DNA of 64,000 nt from Litchfieldia stipae (GCF_014837155.1 NZ_JACYHA010000007.1:62001-126000); one strand, 5' to 3'. Shown: positions 25,159 to 33,996, numbered from the stretch's first letter. Notes: generated by a model not told the origin, from the sequence alone. Translations and numbers: made by a program.

Positions 25159-26736
25159 ATGAAGGACATTTCGATTACGATTTTAGAAACGAGTGATTTG
25201 CATGGTCATATTTGTCCCATTCATTACGGCACGAATCAGCCGCAGTCGCTTGGCCTAGCCAAAATTTCCAGCTATATCAAGAATGTGCGCAAGACTGAGG
25301 CGCATACGATTTTAATAGACAATGGGGACAACATCCAAGGAACTCCGCTTACTTATCATTATGTCCGCAATCAAGATACCCTTTCAAATCCAATCACTCA
25401 AACATTGAATCATTTGAACTATGATGCTGCTGTTATTGGCAACCATGAATTTAATTATGGTATGAAGACGTTGAAGAAGGCTGTTTCTGAATCTGAGTTC
25501 CCATGGTTAAGTGCGAATATCCTAGACCGTGAGACGAATCAGCCTTATTTTGGCAAGCCTTATGTGATTAAGAGTTTTGCCGATGGTTTCAAGGTTGCCA
25601 TTTTGGGGTTAACCACGCATTATATTCCTAATTGGGAGAAGTCTGAGCATATTAAGGATTTGACGTTCGAGGACAGTTTGACGTGTGCTAAGGCTTGGGT
25701 TAAGCATATCCGCACGCATGAGAAGCCCGATTTGTTGATTGTTTCCTATCATGGGGGATTTGAGTGTGACCTTGATACAGGAGAGCCAACGGAAAGGTTG
25801 TCTGGGGAAAATCAAGCGTATGCAATCTGTGAAGAAGTTTCTGGAATCGATATCTTATTAACTGGACATCAGCATCGTTTGCTTACTGGCGTCGTTCATG
25901 GAGTGACGATTGTTCAGCCTGGCTGCAATGGTGCGTATATTGGGCGTGTTGATGTTCGTCTTGAGAAAACGGATGATGGCTGGAGCTGTGTGAGTAAGAA
26001 GCCTGCGATTGTGAATGTCGAACCCTTTGCGCCAGATGAAACCATTCTTGCAATGATTCAGCCTTATGAGGACGCCACACAAACTTGGTTGGATCAAACG
26101 ATTGGCCGGATTGATGGAGATATGATCATTGATGATGCTTTTCAAGTTCGCTTGAAGGAGCACCCGCTGATTGAGTTCATTAATAAGGTGCAGATGGATG
26201 CCGCTCATGTGGAGATTTCTAACACCGCCCTTTTTAATAATCAAGCAAAAGGGCTTCCAACTGAAGTTTCAATGCGTGATATCGTCTCAAATTACATTTA
26301 TCCGAATACCTTGACCGTGTTAGAGGTGACTGGGCAAGATATGAAGGATGCATTAGAGCGTAGTGCGTCTTATTTCATCATCGGTGATTCGGGTGAAATT
26401 GAGGTCAATCCTTCTTTCTATGACCCGAAGCCGCAGCATTATAATTATGATATGTGGGAAGGAATAGAGTATACGATTAACGTATCAAAGCCGTTTGGAC
26501 AGCGTGTTGTGTCGCTATCGAAAAATGGGCAACCGCTTGATCCTAAGCAACACTATCATATCGTCATGAATAACTACCGAGCTACTGGCGGCGGTGAATA
26601 CGCGATGTTCAAGGATAAGAGGATTGTGCGTGAAATTCAAATTGACATGACTGAGATTTTGGCTAATTACTTTATGAAGCACAAAACAGTCAAAGCTGAG
26701 GTGAATTATAATTGGCGGGTTGTTAAAGAGAGGTGA
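25159..26736 (+). CDS. 5'-nucleotidase/2',3'-cyclic phosphodiesterase family metallophosphatase without signal peptide
   Basis: 525 residues. The N-terminal calcineurin-like domain has all metal motifs in order: TSDLHGH, DNGDNIQG, GNHEFNYG, SYHGGFE, GHQHRLL. The C-terminal 5'-nucleotidase domain (about 310-500) has FNNQAKGLPTEVSMRDI and RATGGGEYAMF. Most relatives are exported, but this one has no signal peptide or anchor, so it probably works in the cytoplasm on nucleotides or UDP-sugars, like YunD-type proteins. AGGAGG lies 8 bp before the ATG. Confidence 0.88.
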   Translation: MKDISITILETSDLHGHICPIHYGTNQPQSLGLAKISSYIKNVRKTEAHTILIDNGDNIQGTPLTYHYVRNQDTLSNPITQTLNHLNYDAAVIGNHEFNYGMKTLKKAVSESEFPWLSANILDRETNQPYFGKPYVIKSFADGFKVAILGLTTHYIPNWEKSEHIKDLTFEDSLTCAKAWVKHIRTHEKPDLLIVSYHGGFECDLDTGEPTERLSGENQAYAICEEVSGIDILLTGHQHRLLTGVVHGVTIVQPGCNGAYIGRVDVRLEKTDDGWSCVSKKPAIVNVEPFAPDETILAMIQPYEDATQTWLDQTIGRIDGDMIIDDAFQVRLKEHPLIEFINKVQMDAAHVEISNTALFNNQAKGLPTEVSMRDIVSNYIYPNTLTVLEVTGQDMKDALERSASYFIIGDSGEIEVNPSFYDPKPQHYNYDMWEGIEYTINVSKPFGQRVVSLSKNGQPLDPKQHYHIVMNNYRATGGGEYAMFKDKRIVREIQIDMTEILANYFMKHKTVKAEVNYNWRVVKER

Positions 26737-26867
26737 TGGCTGGGGCTCTTTGGCATTCATCATGGGATTTATAAGCAAAATTTCTTCCTTTATTTCACAA
26801 ATTCGGCGAGTCCACTGGCCTGATCGGCATCTTATTTTGTGTCCGGGAGATTTTTAAGCGGAGATTT

Positions 26868-27055
26868 TACTGCTATTGTGGTTTTGGGTAGCTTAAGGGG
26901 CCGAATTAAGGGAAGTATTTTCCGTTAACTGCTTAAATCCGGGTCAATTTTGATGATTTTGGGGATTTAACGGTAAATAATTCCCTTATTTTAAAGAAAA
27001 TTGGTCCATTTTCTGATATAAGCGAAAATTTTACCGCTAATTTCTAAATGGTGGT
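26868..27055. repeat. Intergenic AT-rich motif cluster, copy 1
   Basis: Degenerate copies of motifs such as TTTAACGGTAAATAATTCCC and ATAAGCGAAAATTTTACCGC in both orientations. The same words occur at 44735-44925. No frame is present. The region between the nucleotidase gene and 27147 otherwise holds nothing I can name. Confidence 0.5.
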
Positions 27056-27147
27056 CTAATAGCTTGATATAAGAGCATCTTCCTATGTTTCTCAAATTCA
27101 GCACCACCACCCACTCTCAGCTTGTCCCTCCAAAAAAAGAGCTACAA

Positions 27148-27255
27148 TTAAGCAGCTCGATTTCTCTTCCTCTTCCCACATGTCATACACCGGTCGTCGA
27201 AATAACTAAACTTGTGTTTTCTCCGTAAGAAACAAACAATTGCTTTTAGCTTCAT
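27148..27255 (-). CDS. Small basic protein with a CxxC pair (35 aa)
   Basis: ATG at 27255 follows GGGGATGATTAA. The product is MKLKAIVCFLRRKHKFSYFD, then DRCMTCGKRKRNRAA. The CMTC pair and basic tail look like half of a zinc ribbon, as in the tiny DUF1660-like proteins of Bacilli and their phages. It is too short for a firm family call. Confidence 0.45.
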   Translation of the reverse strand: MKLKAIVCFLRRKHKFSYFDDRCMTCGKRKRNRAA

Positions 27256-27483
27256 TTAATCATCCCCAATTTCCCATTAGGTTGCATAGCCGTCATAGTG
27301 ACCCCCCGGACCCTAAGTACATTGCTTTGAGTCCCTATCCTTCAAAAGGATTACTCTTAGCTGATTAATGAAAGTTATTTCTCTCTTTGCGACTATATTA
27401 CCACAATAAGGAAAACATAGCGACATTATTTTACAGAATTTTAAAAAAACTTAAAACTCCAGTCTCTTTTTTTACAAAAAAAA
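27256..27483. other. Intergenic, no gene seen
   Basis: Upstream of the 35-aa gene and downstream of the VOC gene. There is A/T-rich sequence ending in a poly-A run (27466-27483) that serves as the T-tract of the next terminator. Nothing else is recognisable. Confidence 0.4.
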
Positions 27484-27507
27484 TATAGAGAACAATGTCT
27501 CTATAAG
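27484..27507 (-). terminator. Terminator of the VOC gene
   Basis: TATAGAGA (27484-27491) / TCTCTATA (27498-27505); on the minus strand it is followed by a long T-run. Confidence 0.8.
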
Positions 27508-27517
27508 TTCATCAGCC

Positions 27518-27916
27518 CTATTCCTGCCCAATTTGAACAATATTCGTTGCACTTAGCAGGTTTCCATCTGGATCCTTGAAGCCAAATCCACCAAATTCCC
27601 CTTGTACATTCAGTGGTCCTACATCTACTCCGTTGTCCTGTAGGAATTTGTGAAATCCTTCTAAATTGTACGTGTAGAAATCGATCACACTATGAATCAC
27701 TTTTGTCTGTGTATTTTCAAAGTGGATTCGCTTTGGGTCATCAGTTCGAACAAGATAAATGCTGGCTATCCCTTTTGCGTTAAAGCTTAGCATCGCATCG
27801 TGCTCTGTTTTGTGCTGTACGACTAAATTCAACATTTTGGCATACCAATTCACCGACTCTTCGATATCTGTTACTGGTAATTCGAACGTTGCAATTCTGG
27901 TCACGTAACTAGGCAT
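27518..27916 (-). CDS. VOC superfamily (glyoxalase-like) protein
   Basis: 132 residues with IATFELPVTDIEESVNWYAK at the start and GGFGFKDPDGNLLSATN at the end, a single VOC module. His and Glu ligands are partly replaced, so it may bind rather than convert its ligand. The start ATG follows GGGGAGGGGATT. It is unrelated in detail to the VOC protein at 4569. Confidence 0.82.
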   Translation of the reverse strand: MPSYVTRIATFELPVTDIEESVNWYAKMLNLVVQHKTEHDAMLSFNAKGIASIYLVRTDDPKRIHFENTQTKVIHSVIDFYTYNLEGFHKFLQDNGVDVGPLNVQGEFGGFGFKDPDGNLLSATNIVQIGQE

Positions 27917-28016
27917 GTTAATCCCCTCCCCTTAGTAACCTTCAATCCTTAATTATAAATATCTGATGAAGAATGTAAACGTTTTTTCGCTTATCCCGCT
28001 CATTTTCCGACACAAA

Positions 28017-28044
28017 AAATGCTCCCTACAAAAAGGAGCATCAA
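28017..28044 (-). terminator. Terminator of the HesB-like frame
   Basis: ATGCTCC (28019-28025) / GGAGCAT (28035-28041) with TTTTTTG following on the minus strand. Its position after the 100-codon frame supports that frame having been a transcribed gene. Confidence 0.7.
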
Positions 28045-28092
28045 AAAAGGAAAAGGGGGAATACATTACCATTATTGCCAACCTGCGTAACT

Positions 28093-28392
28093 TTAAACCA
28101 TTTTTTGTGTATTTTTTTGATTATGATCGTTATCTGTATCTCTCAAGCCCAATCTTCCATTCTCATAGATGATTTGTAACCGATGTAGCTTATCTGCAAC
28201 ATCCTCTTGATAATAAATCGGTAAGCCCATCACTTCCATCTGATTATCTTCATCCCTTAACTCATCCAGAGTTAATTTAAATTTCGATAATCCTCATGTG
28301 CTTTTTTCATTATAGCCAATTCGCACTCCTGATTTATTTCTCTTCTTCATCAGCTGCTGTAGAAATTGGCTTGCTTCTAATGTGATTATCAC
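28093..28392 (-). pseudogene. HesB/IscA-like small protein with an in-frame UGA at codon 33
   Basis: GTG at 28392 follows AAAAGAGGTG with 8-bp spacing. The frame is open for 100 codons except one TGA (28296-28294). Before it: VIITLEASQFLQQLMKKRNK, then SGVRIGYNEKST. After it: GLSKFKLTLDELRDED, MEVMGLPIYYQEDV, LHRLQIIYENGRLGL. This follows the HesB-like pattern in which a Cys (in some bacteria selenocysteine) precedes a short GL/LDE stretch, so UGA stands where Cys or Sec is expected. No GC-rich SECIS-like hairpin is seen after it, so a nonsense mutation is the simpler reading. Confidence 0.6.
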
Positions 28393-28576
28393 CAGTCTAC
28401 CACCTCTTTTGTCGAGTTACTTTCCCTAAATTCGTCATGAAACTTGATAATCCTTCTTACAGTTTCCCACATTTCATATTTGTCCTACATCCCATGCAAC
28501 ACCCACTATCCCTATAGAATAATAAAGTATCAAAAAGGATACTATAACATATAGACATGATAAGGAAGTGATATCG

Positions 28577-29077
28577 ATGATTGTCTTTCTTCTTTGTTTT
28601 TTGATGGCAACGCTATTCTTAATCATTAATTTAAAAAGCAAATTGCTTCCTATTGAAGTGATTTTTTATTGGCTTGTAAATGCTATGCTTTCATACCAGA
28701 TTGTGTTCATTGTGGTTACGAATCTTGAATGGATTAAGTTCACAGAAAATGATATTTCAGCAATCACTTTCATCATGAATTTTATCTATCTTTTTCCGAT
28801 GTTAACTCTTTTCTTTCTTTCTCTATTGATAAACTCTCATTCCACTATGAATAGAATCTTGATCATGGTCGCGGCATTACTGCTTCATACTCTTCTGATT
28901 CACATGGGTAATGTTATTGAACTTTATGATCTACATAAAGTGAAGATGTATCATACTCTTATCTATTGGATTATCGTATTCCTCGGAAACTTGGGGTTAC
29001 TTCGTGGCTATCGTAGAATGCTAAGGAGAGCAGGGGTCTTATATGGAAATTCTCATCATGCCAAAGAAGTTCGATGA
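28577..29077 (+). CDS. CBO0543-like integral membrane protein A
   Basis: About 166 residues with five hydrophobic helices. ATG at 28577 follows AAGGAAG; GTG at 28568 overlaps the ribosome binding site. It overlaps the next gene by 35 bp in another frame, so the two are translationally coupled. Both resemble the CBO0543 group of paired small membrane proteins in Bacillaceae. Function unknown. Confidence 0.7.
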   Translation: MIVFLLCFLMATLFLIINLKSKLLPIEVIFYWLVNAMLSYQIVFIVVTNLEWIKFTENDISAITFIMNFIYLFPMLTLFFLSLLINSHSTMNRILIMVAALLLHTLLIHMGNVIELYDLHKVKMYHTLIYWIIVFLGNLGLLRGYRRMLRRAGVLYGNSHHAKEVR

Positions 29078-29576
29078 AAATGAAATTTTTGTTCTAATTG
29101 TTATTTCAGGATTATTATTAATCTCCATTCTTACAAAAAAACTGTTTCCAATCCATGTATTTTTACCTATTATCTTCATTAACTCTTTTATTGGGCAACT
29201 CTATGATGTTTTTTTAGCTATTCCTCCCTTTGATATATACGACAGTTTTGATACAACCAAATATGATTTATTCGATGCTGTATTATATCTTATTGTGTAC
29301 CCTTTGTATGGTTATTTATTTTTCTACTCATTTGAACGGTTTTATCGCATCTCTGCCTGGATCCATGTCATCGCATGGGCGGGAGCGAGTACCTTCTTTG
29401 AATGGGTCTCACTTTATTTCAATGTATTTCAATATGACAATTGGCATATTTCATATTCTTTTCCCGTCTATCTTAGTGTGTTCACCACACACGTCTTTTT
29501 CTATAGATGGCTGACGAAGCAATTGAAGCATCCATCCAAACGATATCAGCAAAATGAATCATCTGAAAAGCTCTGA
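29043..29576 (+). CDS. CBO0543-like integral membrane protein B
   Basis: 177 residues with five helices and the aromatic C-terminal core FFEWVSLYFNVFQYDNWHIS that is typical of CBO0543-type proteins. AAGGAGAGC and GGGG lie upstream of the ATG inside the end of protein A. It ends at a terminator. Confidence 0.72.
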   Translation: MEILIMPKKFDENEIFVLIVISGLLLISILTKKLFPIHVFLPIIFINSFIGQLYDVFLAIPPFDIYDSFDTTKYDLFDAVLYLIVYPLYGYLFFYSFERFYRISAWIHVIAWAGASTFFEWVSLYFNVFQYDNWHISYSFPVYLSVFTTHVFFYRWLTKQLKHPSKRYQQNESSEKL

Positions 29577-29602
29577 GTCCTTCTGTTGGCTCGGAGCTTT
29601 CG
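29562..29602 (+). terminator. Terminator after the CBO0543-like pair
   Basis: AAAGCTCTGAG pairs with CTCGGAGCTTT around an 11-nt loop. Confidence 0.7.
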
Positions 29603-29605
29603 TTA

Positions 29606-29971
29606 TTAAATGAGTTCATAGACGATTTCAGAAAGTCGGTGTCTGATCACTACTTGTGTCTTTCTTACCCTTTCATCATCTGCCTTGAGATCCTCTGCTT
29701 GAACCTGCCAAGATAGCTCTGTTTCATCCTCTAGCTTTGTGACTTCTTGTTCAATCCAGTCTTGCGATAATTGATAGATTCGTATGCATGTATCCTCATC
29801 CTCGAACTCTGTGGGGAGGCGATAGTGTAGGTTTTCTAGTCGTGACTCGAGTTCGATCGGGTCTTGTTTTTGAAAGATGGTGTGAAGTTCCTTGATGAAA
29901 TGTGGGTCAAATGATTCTTCTTGCATTTTCATTTGTAGATTTGGTAGTGTGACCTTTTTTGTTTTCAACAT
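29606..29971 (-). CDS. Hypothetical acidic helical protein (121 aa)
   Basis: ATG at 29971 follows AGGAGG. It is soluble, rich in Glu and Gln, with predicted helices (FIKELHTIFQKQDPIELESR and DWIEQEVTKLEDETELSWQV). There is no signal peptide; the longer upstream extension has no ribosome binding site and crosses a terminator. I do not recognise a family. Confidence 0.6.
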   Translation of the reverse strand: MLKTKKVTLPNLQMKMQEESFDPHFIKELHTIFQKQDPIELESRLENLHYRLPTEFEDEDTCIRIYQLSQDWIEQEVTKLEDETELSWQVQAEDLKADDERVRKTQVVIRHRLSEIVYELI

Positions 29972-29993
29972 AGTAGCCTCCTGACATCCTACT

Positions 29994-30028
29994 AAAAAAG
30001 CGACCAAGACATGGTGCTTGGTTGCTTT
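29994..30028 (-). terminator. Terminator of the DinB-like gene
   Basis: A GCAACCAAG / CTTGGTCGC stem with an 8-nt loop and TTTTTT on the minus strand. Confidence 0.8.
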
Positions 30029-30029
30029 C

Positions 30030-30485
30030 TTATTGTAATCCTCTACGAATATAGTTTGCAGTTATTGGTTCTTTGCCAAGTTCTCTTGCCCAGATTGATA
30101 ATTGTCCGATATGATGGATTTCGTGCACGATGATATGATTCAGCACTTCTCCGTATGTATATTTGTCGTCTTCTAAGATTAATTCGATTTTGTCGAGGTC
30201 TTCATGCCAGCCCATGACAAATTCTTCAATTTCCTCATGCCATTTGTTATGTAATTCAATGACATCCTCCAGCGTTTTGTAGTCGTTCGCTCTGATTTCG
30301 GCGATCCTCCCACCTTTTAAATCTTGAATCCAATCATATTCCACCACGATGATATGGAGAAGGGTGTGAAGTATATTTCCGATTCCACCATTGCGTTCTG
30401 CTAACAGCTCTTCATTTGAAAATTGCTTGCACCAGTCAAACCATTCCTGTCGAACCATCCAATTATATAAAAATAAGTTTTTCAT
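30030..30485 (-). CDS. DinB-family (DfsB-like) four-helix protein
   Basis: 151 residues beginning MKNLFLYNWMVRQEWFDWCK. The three metal histidines are present: HTLLH after the second helix and HEIHHIGQL in the fourth. It is typical of the DinB/YfiT superfamily, thiol- or metal-dependent enzymes and stress proteins of mostly unknown substrate. ATG at 30485 follows GAGGAGACC; the 28-residue upstream extension is not supported. Confidence 0.88.
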   Translation of the reverse strand: MKNLFLYNWMVRQEWFDWCKQFSNEELLAERNGGIGNILHTLLHIIVVEYDWIQDLKGGRIAEIRANDYKTLEDVIELHNKWHEEIEEFVMGWHEDLDKIELILEDDKYTYGEVLNHIIVHEIHHIGQLSIWARELGKEPITANYIRRGLQ

Positions 30486-30750
30486 CAGCGGTCTCCTCTC
30501 ATGAAAGTGAAATGTCATCCTGTCAGTTCGTGTCATATCATTCATAGCATATATCGACATTATATACATTCAACACGAATCAAGAAATCCCTTTTTTTGT
30601 TAAAATAGTTATTTTATAAATACCCTTCATATTTGTACGAAAATATTGATAAATTTATGTCTCAAATTCGACAAAAAAAGATAATGAAATCATGAATCAT
30701 CCCTGTTATAATCTCTAAGGAACTAATTATAAAGATTAAAGGTGGGCATT

Positions 30751-30942
30751 ATGGGGAATACTTGCAGATTTGTTGTGAACGCAACCGGTAAAGGCGGCGA
30801 AACATACTATACCCATTGTAAAGATAAAAAAGAATTAAAAAATTGGATTTCTGAAAATGAACATAAATTGTCCATGGATGAATTAAAAATTCTAGATCGT
30901 AGCAAAAATCCATTAGTGCGTTTTTTAAGCTTAATTAAGTAA
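30751..30942 (+). CDS. Hypothetical small protein (63 aa)
   Basis: ATG at 30751 follows AAAGGTGGGC. The product starts MGNTCRFVVNATGKGGETYY and continues THCKDKKELKNWISENEHKL. It is soluble with two cysteines, a beta-rich front and a helical end. It is followed at once by a strong terminator. Family not recognised. Confidence 0.6.
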   Translation: MGNTCRFVVNATGKGGETYYTHCKDKKELKNWISENEHKLSMDELKILDRSKNPLVRFLSLIK

Positions 30943-30949
30943 CAATCAA

Positions 30950-30982
30950 ACTTGCCCTCCTTTGTGGGGCAGGTTTTTTTGA
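30950..30982 (+). terminator. Terminator of the 63-aa gene
   Basis: AACTTGCCC / GGGGCAGGTT with a short loop, then T7. Confidence 0.8.
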
Positions 30983-30992
30983 TCCGCAGGAC

Positions 30993-31415
30993 GGCATTTG
31001 TTGAATGATGCTGTTCTTTCGTTGGATTCCACTCCACTTTCGGCGGATTATCGCTCTGTTCCGTCGGATTCTACCTTGATTTCGTTGAATGAATTTGCTT
31101 TTGTCAGAACGGCTGGGCCGTTCGTTGAATCTTGCTATTCTTTCGTTGGATGATCGCTCTATTTCGTTGGATTCCACTTCGATTTCGTTGAATGAATTGA
31201 TATGCTTCCATCCATCAAGAGCCTTTCGTTGAATTCAGCTCGACTTTCGTCGGATAATCGTTCTGTTTCGTTGGATTTCACCTTGAGTTCGTTGAATGAA
31301 TTTGCTTTTGTCAGAACGGTTGGGCCGTTCGTTGAATCATACTCTTCTTTCGTCGGATTATCCCCCTGTTTCGTTGGATTCCACTTCGATTTCGTTGAAT
31401 AAATTCATATACTAT
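30993..31415 (-). repeat. Array 3 of the 103-bp satellite (about 4 units)
   Basis: CGTTGAATG, CGTTGGATTCCAC and CGTCGGATTATC blocks as in array 2, with two linker types (TTTGCTTTTGTCAGAACGG and CATCCATCAAGAGCC). GATTTCGTTGAAT markers fall at 31083, 31196, 31290 and 31393, less regular than the other arrays. It lies upstream of the signal peptidase gene. Confidence 0.85.
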
Positions 31416-31572
31416 ATATCCATTAATAACCTTTTCCAAGCACTCCTAATTATATCCATCTCTGCCACTTCTTTATTACAACTATGTAATAATTATTTCA
31501 ATCCAAAGACCTTTTGGGAATTAGGCACAAATTTGTGATAAAATTGACCTATTCTTTGGAGGAAGTGGATTC

Positions 31573-32202
31573 ATGAAACTTATACAAATCATAAAAGAAT
31601 TATTTTCTTGGGTGAAAGCCATTGTGATTGCTGTGGTGTTATCGATTGTGGTGACTGTATTTATTGGGCAGCCATATTCGGTAAGTGGGAGCTCGATGGA
31701 GCCGACGTTGACTGGACTTAATGAAAATGATCCAAATCAAGTGGGTGATCGAGTTGTCGTGATTAAGGGAGCCCTTCTTTTAGCAAACAAGCCGAAATAT
31801 GGTGACATGGTCATTATTGATAGCCGTGTCGATGAGAGACGAAGCTGGATTGATGATTTGAAGGACAGCCCCATCATTGCGGTGCTTGCTCACAAGGATA
31901 AGGAAAGTAATGGAAATACAAATATTTGGATTAAACGTGTCATCGGTGAACCTGGTGATACCTTAGAATTCAGGGATGGCTATGTGTACAGAAATAATGA
32001 ACGACTAGATGAGGACTACATTAAAGAAGAAATGACCATTCCATTTGAACCTATTGTTGTACCAGAAGGCTCGATTTTTGTGATGGGAGACAACCGGAAC
32101 TACAGCAGTGATAGTCGCGAAATCGGACCAGTGCCGATCGAGAATATCGTCGGTGAAGTGGTTATGAGAATGTATCCATTTGATAAAATTCAATTGTTTT
32201 AA
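31573..32202 (+). CDS. sipX: Type I signal peptidase
   Basis: 209 residues: one N-terminal membrane helix (about 13-32), the catalytic Ser in SGSSMEPT (Ser near 41), the catalytic Lys in WIKRVIGEPGD (near 121), and VMGDNRNYSSDSR towards the end. It removes signal peptides from exported proteins. It is of the SipS/T/U/V group; which paralogue cannot be told. AGGAAGTGG precedes the ATG. It converges with pssA and shares the terminator between them. Confidence 0.92.
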   Translation: MKLIQIIKELFSWVKAIVIAVVLSIVVTVFIGQPYSVSGSSMEPTLTGLNENDPNQVGDRVVVIKGALLLANKPKYGDMVIIDSRVDERRSWIDDLKDSPIIAVLAHKDKESNGNTNIWIKRVIGEPGDTLEFRDGYVYRNNERLDEDYIKEEMTIPFEPIVVPEGSIFVMGDNRNYSSDSREIGPVPIENIVGEVVMRMYPFDKIQLF

Positions 32203-32206
32203 CGCA

Positions 32207-32240
32207 AAAAAAGGATGGTGCCAGGCACCACCCTTTTTTA
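32207..32240. terminator. Convergent terminator containing a GGTGCC/GGCACC palindrome
   Basis: AAAAAAGG then ATGGTGCC, a 2-nt loop, GGCACCA and CCCTTTTTT. It is symmetrical and so works for both sipX and pssA. Its core GGTGCCAGGCACC belongs to a dispersed family (see findings). Confidence 0.88.
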
Positions 32241-32927
32241 ATTTTTCTTCTGCTTCCCTTTTCTAAATCGATAGCCAAAATATAAGACATATAATGGGAC
32301 TGCGAAATAGATCAAATATGGGAAGTCGCTGCTTCTGTAAACGTAATAGAGCAGTAGTACGAATAGTATGGTAATAATAGTCCCGTATTTCGGGATCGGA
32401 ACATCCTTGAAGCTTGGGATTTTGATTTTACTTACCATTAATAATGACAAGACGACAAAGGATGTCGTGATTACGATCGATGGAATCCATGGTTTTAACA
32501 TCACGATTAGTGTTAATAAACCGCCGGCAGCTGTGATGGGAATGCCTGTGAAATAATGCTGTGAGTTTTTCGCCGTCACATTAAATCGGGCCAACCTGAA
32601 TGCACCAAATAGTGGGAACATCCCGGCAACCAACAATCCGACCATGCCATGATTTGAAAATGATACATAATACACTAAAACCGCTGGTGCCACACCAAAT
32701 GTAACAACATCTGCGAGAGAATCTAATTCTTTCCCTAGCTCCGACTGAGCATTCAACATTCGCGCCAGACGACCATCCATACTGTCTAACATCATCCCAA
32801 TCAGGATTAGAATCGATGCATTCTTGAAATCCCCTTTTGCCGCAAAAAAGATTGATAAAAATCCAACATATAAATTGCAAAGCGTAAATAAATTTGGAAT
32901 GCTTCTTTTAAATAATTTTCCGTACAA
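32238..32927 (-). CDS. pssA: CDP-diacylglycerol--serine O-phosphatidyltransferase (PssA)
   Basis: About 229 residues, multi-helix. It has the exact CDP-alcohol phosphotransferase signature DG-2-AR-8-G-3-D-3-D in DGRLARMLNAQSELGKELDS followed by LAD, positions about 50-72. It makes phosphatidylserine, precursor of phosphatidylethanolamine. GGAGGT directly touches the ATG at 32933, so TTG at 32927, 6 bp further on, is the better start; the ATG is an alternative. No psd gene follows here. Confidence 0.9.
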   Translation of the reverse strand: MYGKLFKRSIPNLFTLCNLYVGFLSIFFAAKGDFKNASILILIGMMLDSMDGRLARMLNAQSELGKELDSLADVVTFGVAPAVLVYYVSFSNHGMVGLLVAGMFPLFGAFRLARFNVTAKNSQHYFTGIPITAAGGLLTLIVMLKPWIPSIVITTSFVVLSLLMVSKIKIPSFKDVPIPKYGTIITILFVLLLYYVYRSSDFPYLIYFAVPLYVLYFGYRFRKGKQKKN

Positions 32928-33092
32928 GCTCATACCTCCAACACTTGCTATATCTTCTTAGTGTAAATAATTATATCCTATTTATCCACCCTATAGTAGT
33001 TAATCTTACAAATGAAAAGGCCGACCAAGCCACATGACTCAGTTCGACCAGAAGAAAGTGTTTATAATGAAAACGGTTACAAATAGTTGTAG

Positions 33093-33209
33093 CTAAAAAA
33101 AGAAATTTAAAAAAATCTTTAACCAGCCTAAAAACGCAATCCACAATGGGATGCTAAGCGTGGTTCCCCACATCATTCCAACAAGAAAGTTATTCGATTC
33201 CTCTGTCAT
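33093..33209 (-). CDS. Mini membrane protein with NFxxGxxxGxxxSxPxW motif (38 aa)
   Basis: ATG at 33209 follows AAAGGAGAGG with 6-7 bp spacing. The product is MTEESNNFLVGMMWGTTLS, then IPLWIAFLGWLKIFLNFFF. It is paralogous to the 33-residue frame at 14936 (shared NF-2-G-3-G-3-S-1-P-1-W). One helix; the acidic head probably faces the cytoplasm. Unknown role. Confidence 0.6.
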   Translation of the reverse strand: MTEESNNFLVGMMWGTTLSIPLWIAFLGWLKIFLNFFF

Positions 33210-33462
33210 CAGAGATCCTCTCCTTTGGGGATAAGTTTTTATGCCCCTATTATATAGGACAACGCAAGCGAGTTCTGTCTTTTCATGTCAGTTGAATTAT
33301 AATTATTTTTGACATTTTTCTATAATAGTTGCTAATTGTCACTTGGAAAGTCGCAGCCTGAAGACACTAAATAAATAGCCCTTATTACTACGATCCTATG
33401 TATAGGACAACTTCCCCACAGCATATCCATGTTTTATATACAAGCTTAGGGGGCCATCATTT

Positions 33463-33933
33463 ATGAAATACAGGAAGCGTAGGTCATCAAGTGGACTCGT
33501 GATGATTGGTTTGCTCGTGTTAGTGGTCGTGGTTGTCTTGTTCATGTTGTTTCGAAGCACTCCTGAGTCTCAAGCGAAGCGCGTGGTTGACCGGTTTTAC
33601 CAGCTTGAGCAGGATTCTGATTTCGGCAATGCCTGGGATTTGTTTCATCCACTGATGAAGGATAAATTCACGCGTAGAGGCTATATCCAGGATCGAAATC
33701 ATGTGTTTATGCAGCATTTTGATGTGAGCACATTCTCATATACGATTGGTAAGGTGAAGTCCTTGAAGTCTTGGAAAATGTCACGCGAGAGTGATCCACT
33801 TAATGATGTCTATCGTGTGCCAATTACGCAAACTTTTAAAAGCAAGTTCGGTACCTTCACTTTGAATCAGGATGTGTTTGTAACTAAAGATAAGGAAAAT
33901 GGGGACTGGCTCATCTTGTGGTCGTATGAATGA
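33463..33933 (+). CDS. Membrane-anchored NTF2-like protein
   Basis: 156 residues: a basic start MKYRKRRSSSG, one helix (about 12-31), then an extracytoplasmic alpha/beta domain (AKRVVDRFYQLEQDSDFGNA, WDLFHPLMKDKF, DVFVTKDKENGDWLILWSYE) resembling NTF2-like domains. No catalytic residues are apparent. GGGGG lies 12 bp before the ATG. Family name not certain. Confidence 0.65.
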   Translation: MKYRKRRSSSGLVMIGLLVLVVVVVLFMLFRSTPESQAKRVVDRFYQLEQDSDFGNAWDLFHPLMKDKFTRRGYIQDRNHVFMQHFDVSTFSYTIGKVKSLKSWKMSRESDPLNDVYRVPITQTFKSKFGTFTLNQDVFVTKDKENGDWLILWSYE

Positions 33934-33949
33934 TGCTTGTCCCACATTA

Positions 33950-33990
33950 TCACCACCTTCTCGTTTGACGAGCCCCGAGGAGGTGGTCAT
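33950..33990. terminator. Hairpin between convergent genes
   Basis: ACCACCT / AGGTGGT with an inner CTCG/CGAG pair, between the ends of the NTF2-like gene and the 53-aa gene. Confidence 0.45.
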
Positions 33991-33996
33991 ATGTTT

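Noticed and set aside
27966-28172. Plus-strand 68-residue frame
   Set aside because: Crosses the terminator and tail of the HesB-like frame and has no ribosome binding site.
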